From contig CAVTJG010000008.1 in the NCBI GenBank assembly GCA_963735025.1, positions 620,001-684,000 of the forward strand: 64,000 nucleotides of DNA, in the 5' to 3' direction. The position numbers and the translations under genes were made by a program. The notes under the pieces were generated by a model, which made no database searches, was not told the origin of the DNA, and worked only from the letters and a program-made list of their open reading frames with translations. Positions within the stretch are counted from its first letter, which is position 1. Each line of letters opens with the position of its first letter. Positions 1-8,674 of the stretch are shown here, piece by piece. The DNA comes from JAABRB01 sp963735025. GTDB lineage: Bacteria; Pseudomonadota; Gammaproteobacteria; Burkholderiales; SG8-39.

Positions 1-100
1 CGGGACCGTCGAGCGCGACACCGCCGAACCGCACGCTCGCAGCGCTCAATGCCGCTGCGCTGATCGGTGATTCCCACTCGCCGTAGAATGCGGTCTTCAT
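1..100 (-). CDS. S9-family (prolyl oligopeptidase-like) peptidase, N-terminal fragment
   Basis: Reading leftward from an ATG at 98-100 gives 33 codons without a stop up to the window edge. The peptide begins MKTAFYGEWESPISAAAL and continues with a GSVRFGG-like stretch. From memory this pattern (xYGxWxSPIxAxxL) is the usual N-terminus of beta-propeller S9 peptidases, which cleave oligopeptides or act as acylaminoacyl peptidases. The catalytic domain lies outside the window, so the family call rests on the N-terminal motif alone. The gene is divergent from the SDR gene to its right. Confidence 0.55.
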   Translation of the reverse strand, partial: MKTAFYGEWESPISAAALSAASVRFGGVALDGP

Positions 101-150
101 TTGAACAGAGCTTCTAGGGTACGTGCGCAAGGCGATTATGCCTGCTATCG

Positions 151-177
151 TTTCCCCTCCTTGAAATGGAGGGGAAA
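151..177. repeat. CCCCTCC/GGAGGGG hairpin
   Basis: TTTCCCCTCC is followed after 7 nt by its complement GGAGGGGAAA. Related palindromes lie near 10854 and 43751. Here it sits in the divergent gap between the S9 peptidase start and the SDR start, so it is not an obvious terminator. A dispersed palindromic repeat is more likely. Confidence 0.5.
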
Positions 178-214
178 AAAACAACTCCAACTCGCCGCGA
201 GGAGCAAACGTCAC

Positions 215-994
215 ATGAGTGTGATGAAACTTTTCGACCTGACCGGCAAGGTTGCGCTCATTACGGGCGGCTCGCGCGGCCTGGGATTGCAGATGGGCAC
301 CGCGCTCGGCGAGATGGGCGCAAAGCTCGCGATCACCGCTCGCAAGCGCGACGAGCTGGAGCAGGCGCGCAAGCAACTTGGAGGGCTGGGGATCGAAGCA
401 CTGCCACTGCCGTGCGATCTGCAGAATGTCGACGCCATCGACCCCATGGTCGAGGCGGCGCTTGCGCACTACGGACGAATTGACATCCTCGTGAACAATG
501 CGGGCGCCACCTGGGGTGCACCGGCCGAGGACCATCCGCTCGAAGCGTGGCAGAAACTGGTCAATCTAAATCTCACCGCGACCTTTCTCGTCACACAGGC
601 CGTGGGTAAGCGCTGGATGATCCCGAATCGTCAAGGACACATCGTGGTCATCGCCTCCATCGCAGGACTCGGCGGATCCTTACCGGAGCACATGAAAACG
701 ATCGCCTACAACACCACCAAGGGTGGCCTGGTGAATTTCACGCGCGCGCTCGCCGCGGAGTGGGGGCAGTACGGCATCAACGTCAATGCGATCGCGCCCG
801 GCTTCTTCCCGTCGAAGATGACGCAGGGAGCGCTCGACAAGATGGGCGATACGCTCGCGGCGCAAACCCCGCTCCGACGACTCGGCTCCGACGAGGACCT
901 CAAGGGGCTCGTCGTGCTGCTTGCATCCGAGGCCTCCCGGCACATCACGGGACAGATCATCGCGGTGGACGGCGGAGTCTCTGCGGTCGTCTAG
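215..994 (+). CDS. SDR-family NAD(P)-dependent oxidoreductase
   Basis: A 259-residue classical short-chain dehydrogenase. The nucleotide-binding TGGSRGLG motif is at about residues 17-24, NNAG at 94-97, the catalytic Ser near 148, and YNTTK provides Tyr165 and Lys169. The C-terminal VDGG signature is present. These proteins interconvert alcohols and ketones in the cytoplasm; the substrate cannot be read from the sequence. The ATG chosen is preceded by GAGGAG 10 bases upstream. A longer reading frame to 101 exists but adds a non-conserved, Arg-rich leader. A hotdog thioesterase follows 29 bp downstream on the same strand, which suggests a shared acyl-CoA or hydroxyacyl pathway. Confidence 0.9.
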   Translation: MSVMKLFDLTGKVALITGGSRGLGLQMGTALGEMGAKLAITARKRDELEQARKQLGGLGIEALPLPCDLQNVDAIDPMVEAALAHYGRIDILVNNAGATWGAPAEDHPLEAWQKLVNLNLTATFLVTQAVGKRWMIPNRQGHIVVIASIAGLGGSLPEHMKTIAYNTTKGGLVNFTRALAAEWGQYGINVNAIAPGFFPSKMTQGALDKMGDTLAAQTPLRRLGSDEDLKGLVVLLASEASRHITGQIIAVDGGVSAVV

Positions 995-1023
995 CGTGGC
1001 GTGCTTGCGGCGCCCAGGCTTCG

Positions 1024-1467
1024 ATGACACACTCCCGCACCATGCAGAAGCCGGCATTGCAGCAAGACGTTCCGGGCGCCGAATACTGGCGCCGGATACC
1101 TTTCGCGGAGCATCTCGGCATCCGCCTGGTCGAGATTACCGAGGCGCGCGCTGTGATCGAGCTACCTCGCAAGCCAGAGCTCCTGAACAGCTGGGGCGGC
1201 GCGCACGGCGGCGTGATCATGACCATGCTGGACGTCGTGATGAGCATGGCAGTGCGCGGACACTATCGCGAGAACACCGCCGTGGTCACGATCGACATGA
1301 GCGTCGGATTCATGAACGCCGGGCGGAGCGAGGTGGTGCGCGCCGCGGGGCGCGTGCTCCACGGCGGCCAGTCCACCGCGTTCTGCGAGGGCGAGGTGCA
1401 CGACGATGCCGGCGTGCTCGTCGCCAAGGCGATCGGCACCTTCAAGCGGATCCTGGAAAAGAAGTAG
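1024..1467 (+). CDS. PaaI-type hotdog-fold acyl-CoA thioesterase
   Basis: A 147-residue single hotdog domain with the motif NSWGGAHGGVIMTMLD, the helix-plus-HGG signature of PaaI/YbgC-like thioesterases that hydrolyse aryl- or acyl-CoA in the cytoplasm. The upstream part of the open frame overlaps the SDR gene in another frame and is not conserved-looking. Starts at MTHSRT (used here) or at MQKPAL 18 bases later are both possible. Being just behind the SDR gene, it is probably co-transcribed with it. Confidence 0.85.
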   Translation: MTHSRTMQKPALQQDVPGAEYWRRIPFAEHLGIRLVEITEARAVIELPRKPELLNSWGGAHGGVIMTMLDVVMSMAVRGHYRENTAVVTIDMSVGFMNAGRSEVVRAAGRVLHGGQSTAFCEGEVHDDAGVLVAKAIGTFKRILEKK

Positions 1468-1515
1468 AAAACCTGCGGACGGGTCAGGCGCAGCGTTCGT
1501 CTGCCAGAGCGGCAG

Positions 1516-2340
1516 TTACCGCCCGCCCTCGGACCGGTCGCGAAACAGCGCATCGACATTCGGCAGCCGTTCGAATCCAGAGAACGTCCCGGCGTCAGCA
1601 ATCTCCCTGGCGGTACGCAGCATTCCAGCCCATGCAGCACGCGCGAGCGTGCCGCCCACGCTGATCCGGCGCACGCCCAGAGCAGCCGCCTCTGCGACCG
1701 TTATGAAGGGCGCGTTGATCAGCAGGTTCACCGGCTTGGGAGACACCGCGGCGACTATGGCAGCAATCTGCTCCGCGTTATCGATCCGCGGGGCGTACAG
1801 GCAGTCGGCGCCGGCCTCCGAATACGCAATGAGCCGCCGGATCGTCTCGTCGATGTCGGGACGTCCGCACACAAAACCCTCGGAGCGGCCGGTCAACACG
1901 ACGCCGGTGCCACTCTCGTCGATCGCCCGTCGCGCGGCCCGGACACGCGCCACCGCCAGATCGAAGTCATGGAGCGGAGTTGCCTCGTCACCCGAAGAGT
2001 CTTCGATCGAGAGCCCGGCGATCCCGGTGGCCGCGGCGAGCTTGACGTTCGCGGCGACGTGCTGCGGATCGACCGCGAAGCCGCCCTCGAAATCCGCATT
2101 CACCGGCACCTTCACCGCGGACACGATGTCATGGAGATGCTCGAGCGCCTGATCGAGAGTGATCTGAGTGTCCGCGCGGCCCAATGTCCAGGCGAAGCCG
2201 GCACTGGTCGTCGCCAACGCCTTGAAGCCCATCTGCTCCAGAGCCCGTGCGCTCCCAGCATCCCACGGGTTGGGCATCACGAAGCATCCTGAGGCATGCA
2301 GGCGGTGGAATGTAGCGATCCGATCATCTTTCGCTGCCAT
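1516..2340 (-). CDS. Isocitrate lyase / PEP mutase superfamily protein
   Basis: 274 residues. The N-terminal MPNPWDAGSARALEQMGF motif, the metal-binding VNADFEGGF segment and LSIEDSSG place it in the PEP mutase / methylisocitrate lyase superfamily of TIM barrels, which make or break C-C or C-P bonds next to oxyanions. The KKCGH loop typical of true (methyl)isocitrate lyases is not present; its place is taken by a GRSEGF segment, as in many oxaloacetate-decarboxylase-like or uncharacterised members. The exact reaction is therefore open. It runs opposite to the thioesterase gene (convergent) and stands alone. Confidence 0.85.
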   Translation of the reverse strand: MAAKDDRIATFHRLHASGCFVMPNPWDAGSARALEQMGFKALATTSAGFAWTLGRADTQITLDQALEHLHDIVSAVKVPVNADFEGGFAVDPQHVAANVKLAAATGIAGLSIEDSSGDEATPLHDFDLAVARVRAARRAIDESGTGVVLTGRSEGFVCGRPDIDETIRRLIAYSEAGADCLYAPRIDNAEQIAAIVAAVSPKPVNLLINAPFITVAEAAALGVRRISVGGTLARAAWAGMLRTAREIADAGTFSGFERLPNVDALFRDRSEGGR

Positions 2341-2642
2341 GTCGGGGCTCCAAGAACGGCATGAGGGGTCGATCTTGCTTCTCGCCGACCCGCAGCTCCG
2401 CTGCGTACTGCCTTAGCGAGAACGGCTGCACCCAGTCTACGCATTAAACGGAGGTTCGGCCGAAAGAATCGAACGGCCGCGTTTGTCCGGGTGCGAACGC
2501 CGAATGCATTCCCGCGGAGGCAGGAAATCAACGGCCAGGGGCCTGGATTCCCGCGAACCCTGCCCCCGAGCGACGTTATCGCGGGGACGGCAATGACGGG
2601 ATTCTTCGGGGCGTTCTTGCCCAGGCGCCCTGCTGAACGCCC
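2341..2642. other. Intergenic region, no gene seen
   Basis: About 300 bases between the start of the PEP-mutase-like gene and the end of the GST gene, both on the minus strand. Short open frames cross it on both strands but none has a recognisable domain or ribosome-binding site. The right half holds a degenerate CCTGGATTCCCGCG..GCGGGGAC..AATGACGG stretch resembling a decayed copy of the CCCGCG palindromes found elsewhere in the window. Confidence 0.5.
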
Positions 2643-3338
2643 TCAGTGCTTAGCGAACTGGGCGGCGCCAAACATGTTCTCGCGCCACTTCGGATCGTCC
2701 GGCGGCGGCCGGCGCACGTCAGCGAGCACCTGCAGCCCGCGCTTCACCGCGGGACGCTCGTTCAGGAGGTCGAACCAGCGCTTGACGTTCGGATAGTCGG
2801 TCATCACGACGCCCTGCCGCTCGTGCGAGCGCAGCCAGGGCATGGTCGCCATGTCGGCGATCGAGTACTCGCCGCAACCGACGTACTTGCTCTCGCCGAG
2901 CCGGCGATCGAGCACGCCGTAGAGTCGGTTCGCCTCTTTCGTGTAGCGCTCGATCGCGTAGGCGATCTTTTCCGGCGCGTAGGCGCGGAAATGATGCGCC
3001 TGCCCGAGCATCGGCCCGATGTGCCCCATCTGGAACATGAGCCATTGCAGCACCGAGTAACGATCACGGATGCCCTCGGGCAGGAACTTGCCGGTCTTCC
3101 CGGCGAGATAGATCAGGATCGCGCCCGACTCGGCGAGCGCCATCGGCTTCCCGTCCGGTCCGTCCGAATCGACGATCGCCGGCATCTTGTTGTTCGGGCT
3201 GATCTTCAGAAACTCCGGCTTGAACTGATCGCCCGCGCCGATGTTGATCGGATGGATGCGGTACTCGAGGCCGGTCTCCTCGAGCATGATGTGGATCTTG
3301 TGACCATTCGGCGTGGGCCAGGTGTAGAGATCGATCAT
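2643..3338 (-). CDS. Glutathione S-transferase, YfcG/YghU-like
   Basis: 231 residues. The thioredoxin-fold N-terminus begins MIDLYTWPTPNGHKIHIMLE; the TPNG segment and SPNNKMPAIVD are typical of nu-class (YfcG/YghU, Ure2p-like) GSTs, which often show disulfide reductase or peroxidase activity with glutathione. The C-terminal helical domain holds YSIADMATMPW. Its start overlaps the end of the upstream acyl-CoA dehydrogenase gene by 4 bp (ATGA), so it is very likely translationally coupled to the two dehydrogenases. Confidence 0.9.
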   Translation of the reverse strand: MIDLYTWPTPNGHKIHIMLEETGLEYRIHPINIGAGDQFKPEFLKISPNNKMPAIVDSDGPDGKPMALAESGAILIYLAGKTGKFLPEGIRDRYSVLQWLMFQMGHIGPMLGQAHHFRAYAPEKIAYAIERYTKEANRLYGVLDRRLGESKYVGCGEYSIADMATMPWLRSHERQGVVMTDYPNVKRWFDLLNERPAVKRGLQVLADVRRPPPDDPKWRENMFGAAQFAKH

Positions 3339-4582
3339 TGGTCTCTCGTTTTGCAGTGATGATTTGGATGGCGACTGCCAGCAGGCGAGGTGCGCCCGCG
3401 CAGCAGCCGCGAATCATACACGTGGGCCGCAGCGGACTGTTTCAGCGACGCGAGTCGGCAACGAGTCGTATCTACGTGAAAGTCCGCGTCGCCGAGGTGG
3501 AAATCGATCATCGTGAGGCGCTTGGCGTAGTGGCTTGCGGGCAACTCGTCCGTGACGCCCATTCCGCCGTGCAGCTGGATCGCCATCTGCGTGACGGCAC
3601 GGCCCGAGCGCCCGAGATGCGCCTTGGCGGCAGAAACGGCCCGCCGACGCTCTGCTGCATCCGGCGAATCGGCGCGCACCGCGGCGAGCAGCGCCATCGA
3701 CTTCGACTGCTCGAGGTGAATGAACATGTCCACCGCGCGATGCTGGAGTGCCTGGAAGCGGCCGATCGGTTGCCCGAACTGCTGGCGCGTCTTGATGTAG
3801 TCGAGCGTCTGCGCGTTGAGCGATTCCATCACGCCCACGCCTTCGGCGCAGAGCCCGGCAGCGCCGACGTCAGTGATCGCTTCGATGAGCGGTAACCCGC
3901 CATCGATCGGGCCGAGCACGGCTTCCGCGCCGACGCGCACGTCGTCGAGCTTCACCTCGGCCGCGCGCAGGCCATCGATCGTGCGGTAGTCCCGCGCGCT
4001 GACGCCTTGCATTCCCCGCCCGACGACGAAGAGGCTGATGCCGTGCGCATCGCGCGGACCTCCCGCCGTGCGCGCCGACACGACGAGCCGGTCGGCCTGC
4101 GCACCCCACGGTACGACCGCCTTGTGACCATGAAGTACGAAATCGTTGCCCTGCCTTCGCGCACTGGAGGTCACTGCCGCAAGCTCGTACCGGGAATCCG
4201 GCTCCGCGTGCGCCAACGTGAGCAACAGTTCGCCGCGCGCCGCCGCGGGCAGCAGGCTTTCCTTCTGCGCGGCTGATCCCGCGCGCGCGATCAGCCCTGC
4301 CCCCAGCACCACGCTCGCGAGATAGGGCTCCACCACGAGCCCGGCACCGAGCGCCTGCATGACGACGAGCGTGTCGATCGCGGTTCCGCCGTAACCACCG
4401 TGCTCTTCGGGAGTCGTAATTCCGAGCAGACCCATCTCGGCAAACGCCGACCAGACTTCGTGACTGTACCCCTCGGCGGAGCGCTGGATGGCGCGGCGCT
4501 TCTCGAACGTGTACTCGCGCTCGACGTACCGCGCGAGCGAATCGCGCAGGAGCTGCTGTTCTTCCGTGAAGCTGAAATCCAT
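3335..4582 (-). CDS. Acyl-CoA dehydrogenase family protein (second subunit-like)
   Basis: 415 residues. It begins MDFSFTEEQQLLRDSL and has the C-terminal QLHGGMGVTDELPASHY region typical of FadE-type flavoproteins that oxidise acyl-CoA to enoyl-CoA. The flavin/substrate loop around TLAHAEPDSRYE is less canonical than in the partner gene 7 bp upstream. Adjacent dissimilar dehydrogenases of this kind often form alpha2beta2 heterotetramers with one catalytic half, as known for steroid-side-chain FadE pairs; that is inference here. The last 25 or so residues are an Arg/Ser-rich extension running into the GST start. Confidence 0.85.
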   Translation of the reverse strand: MDFSFTEEQQLLRDSLARYVEREYTFEKRRAIQRSAEGYSHEVWSAFAEMGLLGITTPEEHGGYGGTAIDTLVVMQALGAGLVVEPYLASVVLGAGLIARAGSAAQKESLLPAAARGELLLTLAHAEPDSRYELAAVTSSARRQGNDFVLHGHKAVVPWGAQADRLVVSARTAGGPRDAHGISLFVVGRGMQGVSARDYRTIDGLRAAEVKLDDVRVGAEAVLGPIDGGLPLIEAITDVGAAGLCAEGVGVMESLNAQTLDYIKTRQQFGQPIGRFQALQHRAVDMFIHLEQSKSMALLAAVRADSPDAAERRRAVSAAKAHLGRSGRAVTQMAIQLHGGMGVTDELPASHYAKRLTMIDFHLGDADFHVDTTRCRLASLKQSAAAHVYDSRLLRGRTSPAGSRHPNHHCKTRDQ

Positions 4583-4589
4583 TTCCGGC

Positions 4590-5780
4590 CTACAACCCCA
4601 GAACCATCTGGGCGATGATGTTGCGCTGGATCTCGTTCGAGCCCCCGTAGATGGTCACCTTGCGGTAATTGAAGTAGCGCGCGGCAAGCGGCGCGGCGAA
4701 ATCCGGGCCGACCGGCTCGTCCTCCGCGTCGAGCGCCATCGCTTCGGGACGGAACGGCAGCGCGTAGGGGCCGAGCGCCTCCATCATCAGCTCGGTGAGC
4801 GCCTGCTGGATTTCGGTCCCCTTGATCTTGAGAATCGACGCCTCGGGGCCCGGCGCCTTGCCGCGGTTCGCGAGCACGCGCATCACGGTCATCTCCAGCG
4901 CAACCAGATCGATCTCGACCTGCGCGATGCGCGCGGCGAACCCGGGATCCTCGTCCAGCGGTCGGCCGTTCTTGCGCTGACTTCCTGCGATCTGCCTGAG
5001 CGTGTCGAGTTCGCGCTTGGATGCGCCGACACCGGCTATGCCGGTGCGCTCGTGCCCGAGCAGATACTTGGCGTACGTCCAGCCCTTGCCTTCCTCACCC
5101 AAGAGGTTGGCGACCGGCACCTTCACGTCCTCGAAGAAAACCTCGTTGACTTCGTGCTCCTCGTCGAGCGTGACGATGGGGCGGACGGTGATGCCGGGCG
5201 AGTGCATGTCGATGAGGATGAAGCTGATCCCCTCCTGCTTCTTGACTGTCGTGTCGGTGCGCACGAGACAGAAGATCATGTCCGCGAACTGTGCGAGCGT
5301 GGTCCAGGTCTTCTGGCCGTTCACGACGTAGTGATCGCCGTCGCGGACGGCGCGTGTCTTGAGCGAGGCCAGGTCCGAGCCGGACCCGGGCTCGGAGTAG
5401 CCCTGGCACCACCAGTCCTCGTTCGTCCGGATGCGCGAAAGATAGTGCTCCTTCTGCCATGGGCTGCCGTACGCCATGATCACCGGCGCCACCATGTTGA
5501 GACCGAAGGGAATGAGGCGCGGCGCTCCGCACGCCGCGGTCTCCTCGTCGAAAATGTGATTCTGCACGGGCGTCCAGCCGCAGCCGCCGTGCTCGACCGG
5601 CCAGTGGCCCGCGAGCCAGCCCTGCTTCGCCAGGATGTCCTGCCAGCGAACGTAGTCGCTCTTATCCAGGCGGCGATGCTCGAGCACCTTGCGGGCGATA
5701 TCCGTCGGAAGGTGACCCTTCACGAAGGCGCGGACAGCGTCGCGGAACGCTGATTCCTCGGACGAATAGGCGAGATCCAT
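4590..5780 (-). CDS. Acyl-CoA dehydrogenase, probable catalytic subunit
   Basis: 396 residues with strong FadE signatures: WPVEHGGCGW, the FAD-contacting CQGYSEPGSGSDLASLKT segment, GQKTWTTLAQ, and C-terminal IYGGSNEIQRNIIAQ. The MCAD-type catalytic Glu of YEGTNEIQ is Gly here, but a Glu in LLGHERTG lies at about the isovaleryl-CoA-dehydrogenase position and could be the base. It is the first gene of a three-gene minus-strand operon (two dehydrogenases, GST) and is divergent from the quinone oxidoreductase gene across a gap of about 180 bp that should hold both promoters. Confidence 0.9.
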   Translation of the reverse strand: MDLAYSSEESAFRDAVRAFVKGHLPTDIARKVLEHRRLDKSDYVRWQDILAKQGWLAGHWPVEHGGCGWTPVQNHIFDEETAACGAPRLIPFGLNMVAPVIMAYGSPWQKEHYLSRIRTNEDWWCQGYSEPGSGSDLASLKTRAVRDGDHYVVNGQKTWTTLAQFADMIFCLVRTDTTVKKQEGISFILIDMHSPGITVRPIVTLDEEHEVNEVFFEDVKVPVANLLGEEGKGWTYAKYLLGHERTGIAGVGASKRELDTLRQIAGSQRKNGRPLDEDPGFAARIAQVEIDLVALEMTVMRVLANRGKAPGPEASILKIKGTEIQQALTELMMEALGPYALPFRPEAMALDAEDEPVGPDFAAPLAARYFNYRKVTIYGGSNEIQRNIIAQMVLGL

Positions 5781-5963
5781 TGCGCGGATACCGATGGCTA
5801 CAGGGGAAATGCGGTGCGCCCAATGTTAGCGCAGAACTTTGGCGCAAGATCGTTGCCGGGTCGGGCGGCGGCTCGACGGCACGGGGGAGTTGAGGCATGC
5901 TCACCCGCGCGTCGCCGGCAGCGTGGCGCACCGCAATCACCGTCCGGAAAGGCAACGCCACAG

Positions 5964-6956
5964 ATGAAGGCAGTGCTTTGCAAGCAAACAGGATCGATCG
6001 GCGATCTCGTCGTTGCGGAGGTCGCCTCGCCGCGCGCGGGTCCCGGCGAAGTCGTGGTGAGCGTCAAGGCGTGCGGCGTGAATTTTCCGGACGTGCTGCT
6101 CGTGCAGGGCAAGTACCAGGTCCGACCCGATCTCCCGTTTTCGCCTGGCGTGGAATTCGCGGGGATCGTGAAGGAGATCGGCGCGGGCGTGACGCAGGTC
6201 GCGCCCGGGGTGCGGGTTTGCGGATCGGTCCCGTACGGCGCGTTCGCCGAAGAGGTGGTCGCGCCGGCCACAGGAATCGTCCCCATCCCTGATGGAGTCG
6301 AATTCGATATCGCAGCGGGCATCACGGTCACCTACGGCACCGCACATCATGCCCTGATGGATCGGGCAAATCTCCAGAGAGGCGAATCGCTGCTCGTGCT
6401 GGGCGCCTCGGGCGGCGTGGGTCTCGCGGCCGTCGAGCTCGGCAAGCTGCTCGGCGCGCGCGTGATCGCCGCGGCGTCCTCGGCCGAGAAGCTCGCGACC
6501 TGCAGCCGCTTTGGCGCGGACGAGCTCGTCAATTACGAGTCCGAGGATCTGCGCGACGCGCTGAAGCGCATCGGGGGAAAGGCGGGCGTCAATGTCGTCT
6601 TCGACCCGGTCGGGGGGCGCTTCGCCGAGCCGGCGGTGCGCAGCCTGGGCTGGCGCGGACGCTATCTCGTCATCGGGTTCACCGGCGGCGAGATTCCGAA
6701 GATTCCGCTGAATCTGGCGCTGCTCTCGGAGCGCACGATCGTGGGCGTCTACTGGGGGGCGTGGGCCGCGCGTGAACCGCAGGCGAATCATGCAAACCTG
6801 GCGCAGGTGCTCGATTGGGTGCGGGCCGGCCGCCTGAAGCCTCTCGTGAGCAATACTTTTCCGCTTGCGCGCGCGGCCGACGCGCTGGAAGCGCTTGCGC
6901 AGCGGCGCGTGCACGGCAAGGTCGTGCTCGTCACGAGTTCGCAATACACGGATTGA
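5964..6956 (+). CDS. NADPH:quinone oxidoreductase family protein (MDR superfamily)
   Basis: 330 residues. The GroES-like N-terminal half contains NFPDVLLVQGKYQ; the Rossmann half contains LGASGGVGLAAVELG, the zeta-crystallin/QOR-type NADPH motif. No structural-zinc cysteine cluster is present, as expected for zinc-free quinone oxidoreductases. It reduces quinones or enoyl/enone substrates with NADPH. The start used is MKAVLC; the open frame extends 150 bases upstream but that part is low in conservation. A flavin reductase gene follows after 14 bp, so the two are likely one transcript. Confidence 0.88.
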   Translation: MKAVLCKQTGSIGDLVVAEVASPRAGPGEVVVSVKACGVNFPDVLLVQGKYQVRPDLPFSPGVEFAGIVKEIGAGVTQVAPGVRVCGSVPYGAFAEEVVAPATGIVPIPDGVEFDIAAGITVTYGTAHHALMDRANLQRGESLLVLGASGGVGLAAVELGKLLGARVIAAASSAEKLATCSRFGADELVNYESEDLRDALKRIGGKAGVNVVFDPVGGRFAEPAVRSLGWRGRYLVIGFTGGEIPKIPLNLALLSERTIVGVYWGAWAAREPQANHANLAQVLDWVRAGRLKPLVSNTFPLARAADALEALAQRRVHGKVVLVTSSQYTD

Positions 6957-6970
6957 GGAGATCGGGCGAG

Positions 6971-7603
6971 ATGGAATTCGACTTTCAAACGCTCGAGGTG
7001 GCAAAGCGCTACAAGCTGCTCGCCGGGCTGGTGGTTCCGCGCCCGATTGCGCTGGTGAGCACGCGGGACGCGAGCGGCGTGGTGAACGTCGCGCCCTACA
7101 GCTTCTTCAATGCGCTCGGCGACGACCCGCCGATCTGCATCATCAGCGTCGAGAACCGCGATGAAGGCCCACTGAAGGACACGGCGCGCAACATCGTCGA
7201 CACGCGCGAGTTCGTCGTGAACCTGGTCGACGAGTCGATCGCGGAGCCCATGCATGCGTGCTCGGCGGCCTACCCGCCCGATACGAGCGAGCTCGAACAG
7301 GTCGGCTTTACCGCCGCCCCGTCGCACCGGGTCGGTCCGCCGCGCGTTGCCGAATCGCCCGTGTCGCTCGAGTGCCGCTTGCATACCCACATTCCGATCA
7401 GCCTGCGGCACCTGCTGATCGGCGAGATCGTCTGGATGCACGTGCGCGACGGCGTCCTCGACCCGGCAACCCTGCGAGTGGTTCCCGACCAGTACTTTCC
7501 GGTGGGCCGGTTCTTTGGCAACCGGTATTGCCGGACGCGCGATCAGTTCGAGATCGCGCCGAACGAGTACAACCTGCGTCGTGCGGCGCTCGGAAAAGGC
7601 TGA
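6971..7603 (+). CDS. Flavin reductase-like / FMN-binding split-barrel protein
   Basis: 210 residues. The motifs RPIALVSTRDASGVVNVAPY and SFFNALGDDPPICIIS are characteristic of the DIM6/NTAB flavin reductase family: split-barrel FMN-binding proteins that supply reduced flavin or act as oxidoreductases. The ATG follows GAGGAGATCGGGCGAG closely. It lies just behind the quinone oxidoreductase gene and before an ABC importer; no monooxygenase partner is adjacent, so its job is not defined. Confidence 0.85.
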   Translation: MEFDFQTLEVAKRYKLLAGLVVPRPIALVSTRDASGVVNVAPYSFFNALGDDPPICIISVENRDEGPLKDTARNIVDTREFVVNLVDESIAEPMHACSAAYPPDTSELEQVGFTAAPSHRVGPPRVAESPVSLECRLHTHIPISLRHLLIGEIVWMHVRDGVLDPATLRVVPDQYFPVGRFFGNRYCRTRDQFEIAPNEYNLRRAALGKG

Positions 7604-7719
7604 CCGTCGGGGGAAATTTGATGGTGCGGCGCGTCATGCTATGCTGCGCGGGCCCCGAAACGTATCGCACACGATGCTCGGCGGCCCATTCTTCGATCGT
7701 GCTCATGGAGGACTCCGAG

Positions 7720-8589
7720 ATGAAATCCTGCGCCACCCGATTCGGCCGCGCCGCGCTGTTCGCCGCGCTCGCCGCTACCGCCTTCCTCAACACGCCTGTC
7801 GCCAGCGCACAAACCAAGGGACTGATCGCCGGCGTGGACGGTACGTTCGCACCACATGCGATGCCCAAGCTCGGCGGTGGTGTCGAAGGGTTCAACGTGG
7901 ACCTCATCGCCGAGATCAGCAAGCAGATGGGTCAGCCCATCGAGGTCTTCGCCGGGCAATTCTCGGGCCTCATTCCGGCCATGAACTCCGGCAAGATCAG
8001 CTTCGTCGGGGCGCCGACCACGGTCACTCCGGAACGGGCCAAGAACCTGCTCTTCAGTGAGGGTTACCTGAACACGTATTTTGCGTTCGTCATTCCCAAG
8101 GACAAGCCCGATATCACGTCCTTCGAGCAGCTGAAGGGGAAAACGATCTCCCTCAACCGAGGCTCGGCCTACGACAAGTGGGCGCAGGAGAACGCGGCCA
8201 AGTACGGCTTCAAGGTCGAGTCGTTCGGCACCAACGCCGATGCCGTGCAGGCGCTCATCTCCGGACGCGCCGACGCGGAGATGTCGGGCAACACGGTGGC
8301 CGCGTACTCGGTGGTCAAGGCGAACGGGCAGCTCAAGCTGGCGACGATCAAGGTCGACCAGGGCCTGGTGTGGGGCGCCGCCTTTCGCAAGGACGATCCG
8401 CAGCTCCGGAACGCCGTGGATGAGGCGATCGAGTGCCTGAAGATGAACGGCACGCTCGCCAAGCTCTACGAGAAGTGGTTCGGTGCCCCGCCGCCGGCAG
8501 GTTCGGCCACGGTCACCGTGTACGCAGGTTACGGCGTTCCGGGCATGGACGGCTACGACGCGAAGGCGCACAAGCCGACCTGCAAATAG
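7720..8589 (+). CDS. ABC transporter substrate-binding protein, family 3 (polar amino-acid type)
   Basis: 289 residues with a Sec signal peptide: basic start, hydrophobic core AALFAALAATAFL, cleavage after about VASA. The mature part has the family-3 layout with GFNVDLIAEISKQMGQ near the N-terminus, a hinge-like LKGKTISLNRGSAYDKW, and EKWFG near the end, followed by a Pro/Gly-rich tail of about 35 residues. A GGAG motif lies 10 nt before the ATG. ATPase and two permease genes follow on the same strand, making a complete importer. Ligand is unknown; polar amino acids or related zwitterions are the family norm. Confidence 0.9.
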   Translation: MKSCATRFGRAALFAALAATAFLNTPVASAQTKGLIAGVDGTFAPHAMPKLGGGVEGFNVDLIAEISKQMGQPIEVFAGQFSGLIPAMNSGKISFVGAPTTVTPERAKNLLFSEGYLNTYFAFVIPKDKPDITSFEQLKGKTISLNRGSAYDKWAQENAAKYGFKVESFGTNADAVQALISGRADAEMSGNTVAAYSVVKANGQLKLATIKVDQGLVWGAAFRKDDPQLRNAVDEAIECLKMNGTLAKLYEKWFGAPPPAGSATVTVYAGYGVPGMDGYDAKAHKPTCK

Positions 8590-8674
8590 CGGCCCGGCCC
8601 AGGCCGCACGGCATCCCGGGGGCTGCGCCCCCGGTTGGTCCGGCGCCGTCCGGAACGATGTCGTCCGTCCCTCG

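Noticed and set aside
2277..2796. Short open frames in the gap between the PEP-mutase-like and GST genes
   Set aside because: They overlap neighbouring genes in other frames, lack ribosome-binding sites and show no domain.
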